Positions 45,294 to 53,974 of a stretch of 64,000 nt of DNA are shown piece by piece; within the stretch, counting starts at the first letter, position 1, and each line of letters starts with the position of its first letter. A program made the translations under genes and the position numbers. The notes below the pieces were generated by a model. The model did no database searches and was not told the origin of the DNA. It saw only the letters and a program-made list of their open reading frames with translations. The stretch lies in NCBI GenBank assembly GCA_949299115.1, contig CASFZH010000001.1:1-64000 (forward strand). The letters run 5' to 3'. Origin of the DNA: an uncultured Helicobacter sp. (GTDB lineage Bacteria > Campylobacterota > Campylobacteria > Campylobacterales > Helicobacteraceae).

Positions 45294-46835
45294 ATGTCAA
45301 GCAATCCCACACAAGAAGTATTAGAAATATTTTACCAATTAACGACAATTCCGCATGGAAGTAAAGATACAAAACAGATGTTAGCATTTTTACAAGGATT
45401 TGCTAAAGCACATAATTATGATGTTGAAATTGACACAATGAATAATCTCATGGCTTTTAAAAAATCTGAAATTCCACAAGTTTGCTATCAAAGTCATTAT
45501 GATATGGTATGTGTTGGTGTTGCTGCTCAAAATCTCCCTCTTAAACTCATACACAATAAGAAAGAATATAATAACATTACACAAACATGGCTAAAAGCAC
45601 AAAATTCTAGTCTCGGTGCAGATAATGGCATGGGTATGGCTATTATGATGTACTTTATGAAAAAGCAAGTTAATGCTGAGTTTCTTTTTACAAATGATGA
45701 AGAAATTGGTATGATTGGAGCAAAAAATCTAAATATTCCCATTAAATCAAAAATTTTGATTAATTTAGATTCTGAAGTATTGGGTGAAATTACTGTAGGT
45801 TGTGCAGGTGGATTCGATGTAACATATCGCACAGAATTTAACATTCAAAAAGTTCCCCCAAACTGGCATTATTATATTTTACAATCACGCAATTTTGCAG
45901 GTGGACATAGTGGACTAGACATCAACAATCCAGCCCCAAATTATCAAAATGCAATCTTAGAAAGTACAAAATTTTTGTTTAATACTGCTAAAAATTATAA
46001 AGAATCTCATATAATTTTGATTAATTGGCAAGGCGGTGAAAAACGTAATTCCATACCGCTACATTCAAAATTAATCTTTGCAAGTCAAGAGAAGCTTACT
46101 TTTGAGGCTAATGACTTTTTTACAATTACAGAACTCAAAGAAAGAAATAATGATTTGCTCGATCATACCAATGAAATCTTTTTAAAAACCCCAATGGGCA
46201 TAGATTTTCGTATTTTACACGATTACCTCATTACTATTCCAATTGGTGTATTAGATAGCGAAAAAGACTTGGTATTAAACTCTCTTAGTTTATCACATAT
46301 TTCTTTTGGTAATGGTATTTTATCGTTAGCATTTATGGGAAGAGCAAATATAAAAAGTCTCTTAGATTCTAACTTAGAGAATCTTAAAACCTGTCTTTCA
46401 CAACCTATTAGTATGCAAAAATCAAATAGTACAGAGATTACAGTGAGTGAATATTACCCACCTTGGGAAAGACAAGGAGACTATGATTCTCTAATACAGC
46501 ATTTACAGGCTAATAATGCAGAATCAGAAGAAATTAAAACATTAGCATACTACGATGATAGTCAATCTAATTTCCAACGCACCCTAGCTTTAATGTATCA
46601 AAGCATATACCAATCAGTTGCAGCTTATAACATTCAACCAAGCATTGTTGAGCTACATGCTGGACTTGAATGTGGTATATTACTGAAAAGATTTAAGGAT
46701 ATGGGATTAGATAATATCGTGGCATTGAGTATTGGTCCCTCAATCAATGCTCCACATTCCATCAATGAAAGTGTTTGGGTTGAAAGTGCTGGATTAATAA
46801 TTGAGATTCTAGAAAGCTTTATGGCAAAAATATGA
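45294..46835 (+). CDS. pepD: Aminoacyl-histidine dipeptidase (M20)
   Basis: 513 residues. M20C metallopeptidase that splits Xaa-His and other dipeptides. Metal-site motifs: YQSHYDMVCV (His, Asp), SLGADNGMGMA (bridging Asp), TNDEEIGMIGA (Glu pair), INLDSE, and the C-terminal-side His in INAPHSINESVWVES. The dimer-domain signature GGHSGLDINNPAPN is also present. Cytoplasmic; supplies amino acids from peptides, important in amino-acid-fuelled Helicobacter. Overlaps the next gene by 4 bases (ATGA). Confidence 0.94.
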   Translation: MSSNPTQEVLEIFYQLTTIPHGSKDTKQMLAFLQGFAKAHNYDVEIDTMNNLMAFKKSEIPQVCYQSHYDMVCVGVAAQNLPLKLIHNKKEYNNITQTWLKAQNSSLGADNGMGMAIMMYFMKKQVNAEFLFTNDEEIGMIGAKNLNIPIKSKILINLDSEVLGEITVGCAGGFDVTYRTEFNIQKVPPNWHYYILQSRNFAGGHSGLDINNPAPNYQNAILESTKFLFNTAKNYKESHIILINWQGGEKRNSIPLHSKLIFASQEKLTFEANDFFTITELKERNNDLLDHTNEIFLKTPMGIDFRILHDYLITIPIGVLDSEKDLVLNSLSLSHISFGNGILSLAFMGRANIKSLLDSNLENLKTCLSQPISMQKSNSTEITVSEYYPPWERQGDYDSLIQHLQANNAESEEIKTLAYYDDSQSNFQRTLALMYQSIYQSVAAYNIQPSIVELHAGLECGILLKRFKDMGLDNIVALSIGPSINAPHSINESVWVESAGLIIEILESFMAKI

Positions 46836-48433
46836 CTAAGATTTTAGATTCTCTTATGATTGTAAATTCTGTCATATATTATATAAGTATAGGATTATTT
46901 TGCATCTTAATCATTTTTATCTTTAGTGCCTGTTCCCCGCTAACTTCGATTAACCATGAAGTACGCACTAGCTACAAACCACATTACAACATATTTCAAA
47001 GTTTTATAGCACAACCATATCAAGAAGAGCTAAAAATGGGAAAAGATGGGGGACTCATCATTGCCGATGGCACAAGTGCACTCTTACATCGTTTAGCTTT
47101 TGTCCAAATGGCACAAAAAAGCATTGATATACAAACGTATATCTTTAAAAATGAATTTACTTCATTTCTTTTAACACATGAACTTTTAGAAGCTGCAAAT
47201 CGTGGTGTTCGCATTAGAATCTTAATTGATGATAATGGAATCTCATCGGATTTCTATGATATTATGCTACTTGATAATCATGAAAACATTGAAGTCAGAA
47301 TCTTTAATCCATATTTTTTTCGTTTTGGCATATTTCGTGCATTTGAAGCAATGTTTGATTTCAGTCGTATTAATAAAAGAATGCATAATAAGCTCTTTAT
47401 ATTTGATGAAACTGCTTTAATCGTTGGTGGACGCAACATAGCTGATGAATATTTTGATAACGCAAATATAAATTTTACAGATACAGATTTATTATTTATT
47501 GGAAATATTGCTAAAGACGCAAAACACAATTTTGAAGAATTTTGGAATTATAAGCGTAGCATTCCTGTAAATTTATTCCCAAGCAAAAGAAAAATGAAGA
47601 AATATGATAAAAAAGCACAAGTGCAAGAACATGTCAAACAATATAATATTAAATCACAAGAATGGCAAGAATATTTGCATGATGTGTCAACTTTTAAAAC
47701 AAAATATCTGAATAAAGGTTTTAATATTGCGTGGGGAGAAGGAGTTTTTTTAGCAGATTTACCACAAAAGGTAGATAAAGGTGATACACCGCTTATTACC
47801 CCTATTCTCGATACATTATTATACAATCTTAATCATGCACAGAAATCTATTATAATTTCCTCATCATATCTTGTTCCCGGAGATGCTACAATGGATATGT
47901 GGCAGGAATTTATAAATAGAGGAATAAACATAGAAATCCTTACAAATTCTCTTGCTTCTATTGATGTAGTTCCGGTGTATTCGCATTGGGAAGCATATCG
48001 CGATAAACTTGTATTAATGGGAATCCATGTCTATGAATATCCTAATTTAGAATCAAAAAAAGCAAGACTACAAGATAAAGTAAAAATTCTACATTCAACA
48101 AAAGGTAAGGTTAGCCTACATTCAAAAAGTATGATTATTGATGATAAAATTGTGGCAGTTGGGAGCTTTAATCTCGATTATCGTTCAGCTATGCTTAACA
48201 CAGAAAGCATCGTTTTTTTTAAAAGCCCAGAGCTTGCCAAAGAATTAAGACAAATCACAGAATCACAAATGCAAGATTCCTATAAAATCGCATGTGATTC
48301 TCACACAAAAGCATGTCACTGGGAACTTAACGATGATGGAAAAATCCATATTTTTTATAAACCACCAAATACAAGTTTATGGTTGCGGTTTTATAAAACA
48401 ATGGCAAAAATCATGCCAGAAAAACTATTATAA
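46832..48433 (+). CDS. Cardiolipin-synthase-like phospholipase D protein
   Basis: 533 residues. An N-terminal hydrophobic segment ends in a lipobox-like IFSACSP (Cys near residue 35). Two HKD motifs: MHNKLFIFDETALIVGGRN and LHSKSMIIDDKIVAVGSFN, as in ClsC/YmdC enzymes that make cardiolipin from phosphatidylglycerol plus phosphatidylethanolamine. The basic segment KRKMKKYDKKAQVQEHVKQ lies between them. It overlaps pepD by 4 bases, although the functions differ. Confidence 0.87.
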   Translation: MTKILDSLMIVNSVIYYISIGLFCILIIFIFSACSPLTSINHEVRTSYKPHYNIFQSFIAQPYQEELKMGKDGGLIIADGTSALLHRLAFVQMAQKSIDIQTYIFKNEFTSFLLTHELLEAANRGVRIRILIDDNGISSDFYDIMLLDNHENIEVRIFNPYFFRFGIFRAFEAMFDFSRINKRMHNKLFIFDETALIVGGRNIADEYFDNANINFTDTDLLFIGNIAKDAKHNFEEFWNYKRSIPVNLFPSKRKMKKYDKKAQVQEHVKQYNIKSQEWQEYLHDVSTFKTKYLNKGFNIAWGEGVFLADLPQKVDKGDTPLITPILDTLLYNLNHAQKSIIISSSYLVPGDATMDMWQEFINRGINIEILTNSLASIDVVPVYSHWEAYRDKLVLMGIHVYEYPNLESKKARLQDKVKILHSTKGKVSLHSKSMIIDDKIVAVGSFNLDYRSAMLNTESIVFFKSPELAKELRQITESQMQDSYKIACDSHTKACHWELNDDGKIHIFYKPPNTSLWLRFYKTMAKIMPEKLL

Positions 48434-48506
48434 AAAACTTTATAATACGATAAGAGCTAATGCCTATTTAGTATTGATAATGTCAGAGGCTAAGAATTAC
48501 CTGTTC

Positions 48507-48869
48507 TTAATGTATAAGATTAGAATCATAAATTTCAAATCGGATATAGGTTTTACGTGGATGAAAAAACATTTGTATATCTTGTATTTCTTTGGTTTGT
48601 GGCGATTCTAATACAATAGCATGATAAAGCGACGTTATTCCAATATTTTGGCATTCATAAAGCCAGTTGGCACCATTTCTACTGCATTCTTTATAAAAAA
48701 GAAAAGGTTGTATCGTGTTTTGCATAGTATTTGCTGACGAGGAATACAATGTTTGCTTAACATGCGAATCGGTAATGCCAATACTTGTAAAATATCCAAT
48801 GGGCGTATAACAGCCAGATAAAAACATGCAATACAACATGCTACAAAATAACATTATTTTAGTGTTCAT
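48507..48869 (-). CDS. Small lipoprotein
   Basis: 120 residues. Signal peptide with lipobox MFLSGC (Cys at residue 20), then YTPIGYFTSIGITDSH. Two Cys in the middle (KECSRNG, YECQNIGIT) could form a disulphide. The segment YECQNIGITSLYHA resembles TRL-like lipoproteins. It overlaps the end of the following lipoprotein gene by 11 bases; the two form a pair. Confidence 0.55.
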   Translation of the reverse strand: MNTKIMLFCSMLYCMFLSGCYTPIGYFTSIGITDSHVKQTLYSSSANTMQNTIQPFLFYKECSRNGANWLYECQNIGITSLYHAIVLESPQTKEIQDIQMFFHPRKTYIRFEIYDSNLIH

Positions 48870-49239
48870 CTATTTTACCCAATACTAAACATTTTTTTTG
48901 CCAAATATAGGCAATATTCCAACCATACTGCCATATACCGACATTGTGAAATATTGATGTACCACTTCGTTTTTGAGCCTGTTGCAGTAATTTTTCTAAT
49001 GTTAGAATCTCATATTCTTTATAGCGGTTAAACATGCTATGTGCATAACAAATTCTTGCGATTTCATATTTAGGTTTTTTATGTAATGGCTTATGAGAAG
49101 GGATAACATGATTAATACGCCCTAAACTAATCAATGCTATATCACAGCCAGTAAGGCTGACTACAAATATGATGATACATATATGAGGCAGCAATCGGTA
49201 CTTATACCTAATCCAAATTATTGTACAAATTAATTCCAT
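48859..49239 (-). CDS. Small lipoprotein, upstream partner
   Basis: 126 residues from ATG 49239 (MELICTIIWIRYKYRLLPHI). A long signal peptide ends in VVSLTGC. The mature part is ICYAHSMFNRYKEYEILTLE, GTSIFHNVGIWQYGWNIAYI. No catalytic motif. A TTG ten codons earlier is possible, but there is no ribosome-binding site at either. Co-transcribed with the second lipoprotein. Confidence 0.5.
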   Translation of the reverse strand: MELICTIIWIRYKYRLLPHICIIIFVVSLTGCDIALISLGRINHVIPSHKPLHKKPKYEIARICYAHSMFNRYKEYEILTLEKLLQQAQKRSGTSIFHNVGIWQYGWNIAYIWQKKCLVLGKIDEH

Positions 49240-49456
49240 AAATATATTATAGCTAGAGAATTCAAGCAAACAGAATCATTTCTAAAATCTATATCTAAAA
49301 ATTATATTACATATAAATATATTTTTCAAATTATATACACGAATCAACATAGCATAGTACTATTTTTTATAGTAAAAAAAGTATAAAAATATATTATTTT
49401 TTAATATAATTCCACTTTAATAATTCAAACCTATTGGCTTAGAATTATTACCTCAA

Positions 49457-49472
49457 TATTTCAAGCTTGAAA
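49457..49472. repeat. 16-nt palindromic motif, copy 2, at the aspA leader
   Basis: TATTTCAAGCTTGAAA, identical to 131-146. The palindrome overlaps the aspA Shine-Dalgarno (GAAAGGAGC), so a protein or RNA fold here could limit translation. Confidence 0.4.
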
Positions 49473-49481
49473 GGAGCAAAA

Positions 49482-50921
49482 ATGGGAACTAGAGTTGAAC
49501 ATGATTTTATTGGTGAACTAGAAATTGCTGATAACGTGTATTATGGAGTACAAACCTTTAGAGCATTGCAAAACTTCAATATTACAGGCGATAAGCTTAG
49601 TGCTTATCCTAGCTTTATCAAGGCATTTGCACAAGTTAAAAAAGCGGCAGCATTAGCAAATAATGAATTACAATTACTCGATGATGAGAAAAAAAATGCA
49701 ATTTGTAAAGCTTGTGATAAATTGATAGCAGGGGAATATAGGGATCAATTTGTAGTAGATATGATACAGGGTGGAGCAGGCACAAGTACTAATATGAATA
49801 CCAATGAAGTAATTGCAAATATTGCTCTTGAAATCATGGGGCATAAAAAAGGAGACTATAAATATTGTCATCCAAATGACCATGTTAATCTTTCACAATC
49901 TACCAATGATTCTTATCCTACAGCTATCCATGTAGCATTATATGATGAATTATCAATGTTTGCTAAAGATATGGAGATTCTCAAACAAGCCTTTGAAAAA
50001 AAGGCTCATGAATTTAAAGATGTATTAAAAATGGGTAGGACACAACTTCAAGATGCTGTTCCGATGACTTTGGGACAAGAATTTAAAACATTTGCCGTAA
50101 TGATTGGAGAAGACATACAACGGGTATTGGAAGCAAGAGAGCTTGTTACAGAAATAAATATGGGAGGCACTGCCATTGGAACTGGTATCAACTCACATCC
50201 AAATTATCCAAAAGTAGTACAAAAAAGACTTTGTGAGGTAACAGGACATCCTTTTAAAACTGCCAATGATCTCATTGAAGCAACACAAGATACTGGTGCG
50301 TATGTACAAGTAAGTGGAGTCTTAAAACGTGTTGCTGTAAAGCTGTCTAAAGTATGTAATGATTTGCGACTTTTGAGTTCTGGACCAAGGGCTGGATTAA
50401 ACGAAATCAATCTGCCAAAAATGCAGCCCGGAAGCTCTATTATGCCCGGCAAAGTAAACCCAGTGATTCCAGAAGTAGTGAATCAAGTATGTTATGCTGT
50501 CATAGGTAATGATGTAACAGTAAGTTTTGCGGCAGAAGGCGGACAATTACAACTCAATGTTTTTGAGCCTGTAATAGCTTATGGATTATTCAATTCTATT
50601 TCTATGATGAGAAATGCTATGTTTACGCTCGTAGAAAGATGTATTAATGGAATCACTGCAAATGAACAAATCTGCAAAGATTTTGTACTCAACAGCATAG
50701 GTATTGTTACAGCATTAAATCCATACATTGGATATGAAAATTCTGCTTCAATAGCTAAAGAATCCCTTGAAACGGGAAAAAGAGTCTATGACATTGCATT
50801 AGAAAGAAATTTATTGACTAAAGAGCAACTTGATGAAATTTTTCAACCTTCTAATATGTTAAACCCTCACATGAGTGCTGAAGATAAGGCAAAATTTCAA
50901 AAACATTCCCCTTTTGTGTAA
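49482..50921 (+). CDS. aspA: Aspartate ammonia-lyase
   Basis: 479 residues from ATG 49482, 6 bases after GGAGC; the TTG at 49467 lies within the ribosome-binding site and is rejected. Motifs: GTSTNMNTNEVIANIA, HPNDHVNLSQSTNDSYPTAI, GRTQLQDAVPMTLGQEF, and the fumarase/aspartase signature GSSIMPGKVNP with the catalytic Ser. It converts aspartate to fumarate and ammonia, feeding fumarate respiration. The next gene is a C4-dicarboxylate antiporter, so substrate import and succinate export are linked. Confidence 0.97.
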   Translation: MGTRVEHDFIGELEIADNVYYGVQTFRALQNFNITGDKLSAYPSFIKAFAQVKKAAALANNELQLLDDEKKNAICKACDKLIAGEYRDQFVVDMIQGGAGTSTNMNTNEVIANIALEIMGHKKGDYKYCHPNDHVNLSQSTNDSYPTAIHVALYDELSMFAKDMEILKQAFEKKAHEFKDVLKMGRTQLQDAVPMTLGQEFKTFAVMIGEDIQRVLEARELVTEINMGGTAIGTGINSHPNYPKVVQKRLCEVTGHPFKTANDLIEATQDTGAYVQVSGVLKRVAVKLSKVCNDLRLLSSGPRAGLNEINLPKMQPGSSIMPGKVNPVIPEVVNQVCYAVIGNDVTVSFAAEGGQLQLNVFEPVIAYGLFNSISMMRNAMFTLVERCINGITANEQICKDFVLNSIGIVTALNPYIGYENSASIAKESLETGKRVYDIALERNLLTKEQLDEIFQPSNMLNPHMSAEDKAKFQKHSPFV

Positions 50922-50951
50922 AATGACTATAACACTGTTTTAAAAATTTGC

Positions 50952-50976
50952 GGAATATCAAAAATGCTGATATTCC
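50952..50976 (+). other. Hairpin between aspA and the Dcu gene
   Basis: GGAATATC (50952-50959) pairs with GATATTCC (50969-50976), 9-base loop, no U-run. Likely an mRNA processing or stability element rather than a full terminator. Confidence 0.4.
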
Positions 50977-51008
50977 AAATATTACATATTTGAATTTTGG
51001 AGATTAGC

Positions 51009-52772
51009 ATGGATACAATATTACTTATTTTACAAATCTTAGTTTTATTTGGTGCTATATTTTTAGGCATTCGCTTAGGAGGAATGGCGATTGGTTATGC
51101 TGGGGGCTTAGGTGTTGTAGTGCTTTGCTTATTTCTTAATATGAAACCCGGCAATATCCCTTGGGATGTGATATTGATTATTATGTCTGTGATTGCCGCT
51201 ATAACTGCTATGCAGGTAGCTGGTGGACTTGATTATATGGTACAAATTGCAGAAAAAGTCTTACGTAAAAATCCTAAACAAATTAATTATTTAGCTCCTA
51301 CCGTTACTTATTGCTTGACACTTTTAGCAGGCACTGGACATACCGCATTTTCCATGATACCAGTTATTGTTGAAGTTGCAAAAGAACAAAATATCAAACC
51401 ATCTGCCCCGCTATCAATAGCAGTAGTATCAAGCCAAATAGCAATTACAGCTAGTCCTGTGAGTGCTGCGGTTGTGTATATGACGGGTGTGTTAGATAAA
51501 CTTGGTTGGAGTTATCCCACATTGCTTCTTATTTGGATTGTTACGACATTTAGTGCTTGTATGATTACAGCATTTATTGTTAATAAATTTTTCCCACTTG
51601 ATTTAAGTAAAGATTCTGTCTATCAAGAACGATTAAAACTTGGACTTATTAAAAAATCAAACGGTGAAGCTATGCACACAGAGTTAAAACCGGGTGCTAA
51701 AAAATCTGTTTATATTTTTCTCATTGGAGTATTTTGTGTAGTTTTTTATGCTACAAGTATTTCTGATGTAATTCGCATACCATTGCTTAATTATGTCAAC
51801 AGCTTTATTCCAAAAACAATGGATGAGGATCTTGAAAAGCTTAAACGTGATATTATCAAGGACATTCAGACAAGTAATACTAATCTCACTACCATAGAAT
51901 CTTTTATAGATTCTAAAATATCACATGCACAAAATGTGTTTATGGAATCTAAGTCTTTATTTAAAGAAGACAGCACTAAAATTACTGAATACGCAAATCT
52001 TTTAGAATCTACAAAAATAGATATTTTAGAAACTTTACAAAAAGAAATCCCTGCCACTCTCACTCAAATTGATTCTATCACACAAAAGATAGAACAGGAA
52101 TTTTCTTCATTTAACACAAAAGCTTCAGAATCTCTACAAAAGAGTATCAATCAAGAAACTCTAGGAGTTACTTTAGCAAAATTTGTGCGAAGTTATATAG
52201 ACCCGGTACGTCTGCCACGAGATGGGGCTATTATGTCTTTTATGCTTGCTATTGCGGTTTTCATTACAATTCTTTGTCGAATTGATACGAGTAAATTACT
52301 TGATACAAGCACTTTTAAATCTGGTATGACAGCTTGTGTTTGTGTGCTTGGCGTCGCATGGCTTGGCAATACTTTTGTGGAAGGATATACAAAGCAAATA
52401 GGTGAAATTGCAAAAAATGTTGTAAGCCAATATCCCGCACTCTTGGCAGTAGCATTATTTCTTGCAAGCATGTTACTTTATTCTCAAGCAGCGACCGCTA
52501 AAGCAATCATGCCAGTAGTCATTGTAGCATTGGGCATTACCTCAACACACGCAGAATCTTCTTATATTCTTGTAGCAAGTTTTGCAGCAGTCTCTGCACT
52601 TTTTGTGCTTCCAACTTACCCGACTCTGCTTGGAGCTGTGCAAATGGACGATACAGGATCTACACGTATTGGAAAATATATTTTCAATCACTCTTTTCTT
52701 ATACCCGGTATTATTGCCATAGCCACTTCAGTAACATTAGGATTTATTGTAACTCCTCTATTTGCTTCATGA
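51009..52772 (+). CDS. dcuA: Anaerobic C4-dicarboxylate transporter with a large coiled-coil insert
   Basis: 587 residues from ATG 51009 (GGAGATTAGC upstream); normal DcuA/DcuB have about 435-445. The N-terminal half (MAIGYAGGLGVVVL, TAMQVAGGLDYMVQIAEK, LLAGTGHTAFSMIPVIVEVA, ASPVSAAVVYM) and the C-terminal half (FVEGYTKQIGEIA, ATAKAIMPVVIVALGI, YPTLLGAVQMDDTGSTRIG) are ordinary Dcu. Between them, residues about 271-391 form a hydrophilic helical insert (DEDLEKLKRDIIKDIQTSNT, IESFIDSKISHAQ, IDSITQKIEQEFSSF) in the central loop. It exchanges aspartate or fumarate for succinate. Paired with aspA. Confidence 0.9.
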   Translation: MDTILLILQILVLFGAIFLGIRLGGMAIGYAGGLGVVVLCLFLNMKPGNIPWDVILIIMSVIAAITAMQVAGGLDYMVQIAEKVLRKNPKQINYLAPTVTYCLTLLAGTGHTAFSMIPVIVEVAKEQNIKPSAPLSIAVVSSQIAITASPVSAAVVYMTGVLDKLGWSYPTLLLIWIVTTFSACMITAFIVNKFFPLDLSKDSVYQERLKLGLIKKSNGEAMHTELKPGAKKSVYIFLIGVFCVVFYATSISDVIRIPLLNYVNSFIPKTMDEDLEKLKRDIIKDIQTSNTNLTTIESFIDSKISHAQNVFMESKSLFKEDSTKITEYANLLESTKIDILETLQKEIPATLTQIDSITQKIEQEFSSFNTKASESLQKSINQETLGVTLAKFVRSYIDPVRLPRDGAIMSFMLAIAVFITILCRIDTSKLLDTSTFKSGMTACVCVLGVAWLGNTFVEGYTKQIGEIAKNVVSQYPALLAVALFLASMLLYSQAATAKAIMPVVIVALGITSTHAESSYILVASFAAVSALFVLPTYPTLLGAVQMDDTGSTRIGKYIFNHSFLIPGIIAIATSVTLGFIVTPLFAS

Positions 52773-52806
52773 ATTGAATGATTCGGTATTAACAGCTATG
52801 ACATCA

Positions 52807-52835
52807 TTTTATGGTTACTTTAAGTAACCATAAAA
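52807..52835. other. Perfect 13-bp hairpin after the Dcu gene
   Basis: TTTTATGGTTACT and AGTAACCATAAAA around a TTA loop, 35 bases after the stop. No T-run outside the stem; a terminator or mRNA 3' end structure is likely. Confidence 0.5.
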
Positions 52836-52968
52836 TCAAAAACTTCAAATAGAGTGTGCAAATTTTGTATTTTTATGCCAATTACACATTATACTAGGAT
52901 TTTCAATCGTTTATACAAAATTATACAGATGCTATTCTACAGTTTATCTCTGTTGTGAGGAGTACAAT

Positions 52969-53793
52969 ATGAAAGATTTTTTAGGATTTGGTATTGCTGG
53001 AAATTTCGCAAATCATTTAGAGCAAGCTGGAGAAGCGAACGACTTCATCAACGTAATAAGCGATGAAGAAGGAGCACCAAAAGGTATTTTCCCGTTTTAT
53101 ATTCCAAGAAATGATACATTTTTGGGTCGTTATTGTATTGATAATCAAAAAATTATTTTACCACAAGACACGTTATTGAAAGTCCAAGCTGAACCCGAAA
53201 TAGCACTTGAATGTGAGGTGTTATATGAAAACAATAAAGTAAAAACATTGATTCCGAAATTTTTTATGGCATTTGATGATACATCTATTCGCAATGATAA
53301 AACAGCAACAAAAATTAGTCAAAAGAAGAATTTTTCGGCTGCTTCAAAAGGATATGGAAAAAAAATACCTATTGATGTTTTTGAAAAAGGTGGTATTTGC
53401 GATAATTATTCACTAACTTCATTTCTTATTATTGATGGAAAAGCACATCAGTACGGTGACAACGTAAAATTGACACATTATTGCTATTTTTATAAAAAAC
53501 TCATCGATTGGATTGTAAAAAAACTAAACACACAAGTTGATCATGCCGTATTAGAAAACCTTAGTGATGTTATAAGTAAGGCACACTATCCTACACACAT
53601 TGTTATTGCCATTGGGGCAACAAGCTATACGCACTTTGCAGAAAATAGATTTTTACAAGAGGGAGATGAAGTGTGTGTAATCACCTATAATCATACTGTA
53701 TATACCAATGAGCAAATTCAAAATCTCATACAACAAGGTGTTGTTGAAATGAAAAATGCTTCTATTGTAAGACAAGAAGTTATACGTCCTTAA
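52969..53793 (+). CDS. DUF5718-family protein
   Basis: 274 residues, soluble. It begins MKDFLGFGIAGNFANHLEQA. Segments such as GIFPFYIPRND, EPEIALECEVLY and EGDEVCVITYNH suggest a fold like the fumarylacetoacetate-hydrolase family, common in Epsilonproteobacteria as DUF5718. EIALECEV and the Lys-rich TSIRNDKTATKISQKKNFS are the best conserved. No established activity. The leader GAGGAGTACAAT is a good ribosome-binding site. A single gene between two larger operons. Confidence 0.65.
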   Translation: MKDFLGFGIAGNFANHLEQAGEANDFINVISDEEGAPKGIFPFYIPRNDTFLGRYCIDNQKIILPQDTLLKVQAEPEIALECEVLYENNKVKTLIPKFFMAFDDTSIRNDKTATKISQKKNFSAASKGYGKKIPIDVFEKGGICDNYSLTSFLIIDGKAHQYGDNVKLTHYCYFYKKLIDWIVKKLNTQVDHAVLENLSDVISKAHYPTHIVIAIGATSYTHFAENRFLQEGDEVCVITYNHTVYTNEQIQNLIQQGVVEMKNASIVRQEVIRP

Positions 53794-53974
53794 ACTATCA
53801 TATTTTGTAAAAATACAGAATCTTAGCTAGTTTTATTGTGATTCCCAAAATTATGCAATGGAATTGCCATCAAGATTTTTGTAATTTTTGCGGAAATATT
53901 TGCAATTTTCTCCCGACTCTCTTGTAACATTATACTACAAAAACTTTTTATTACTATAATGTTAAGGATGGGAC

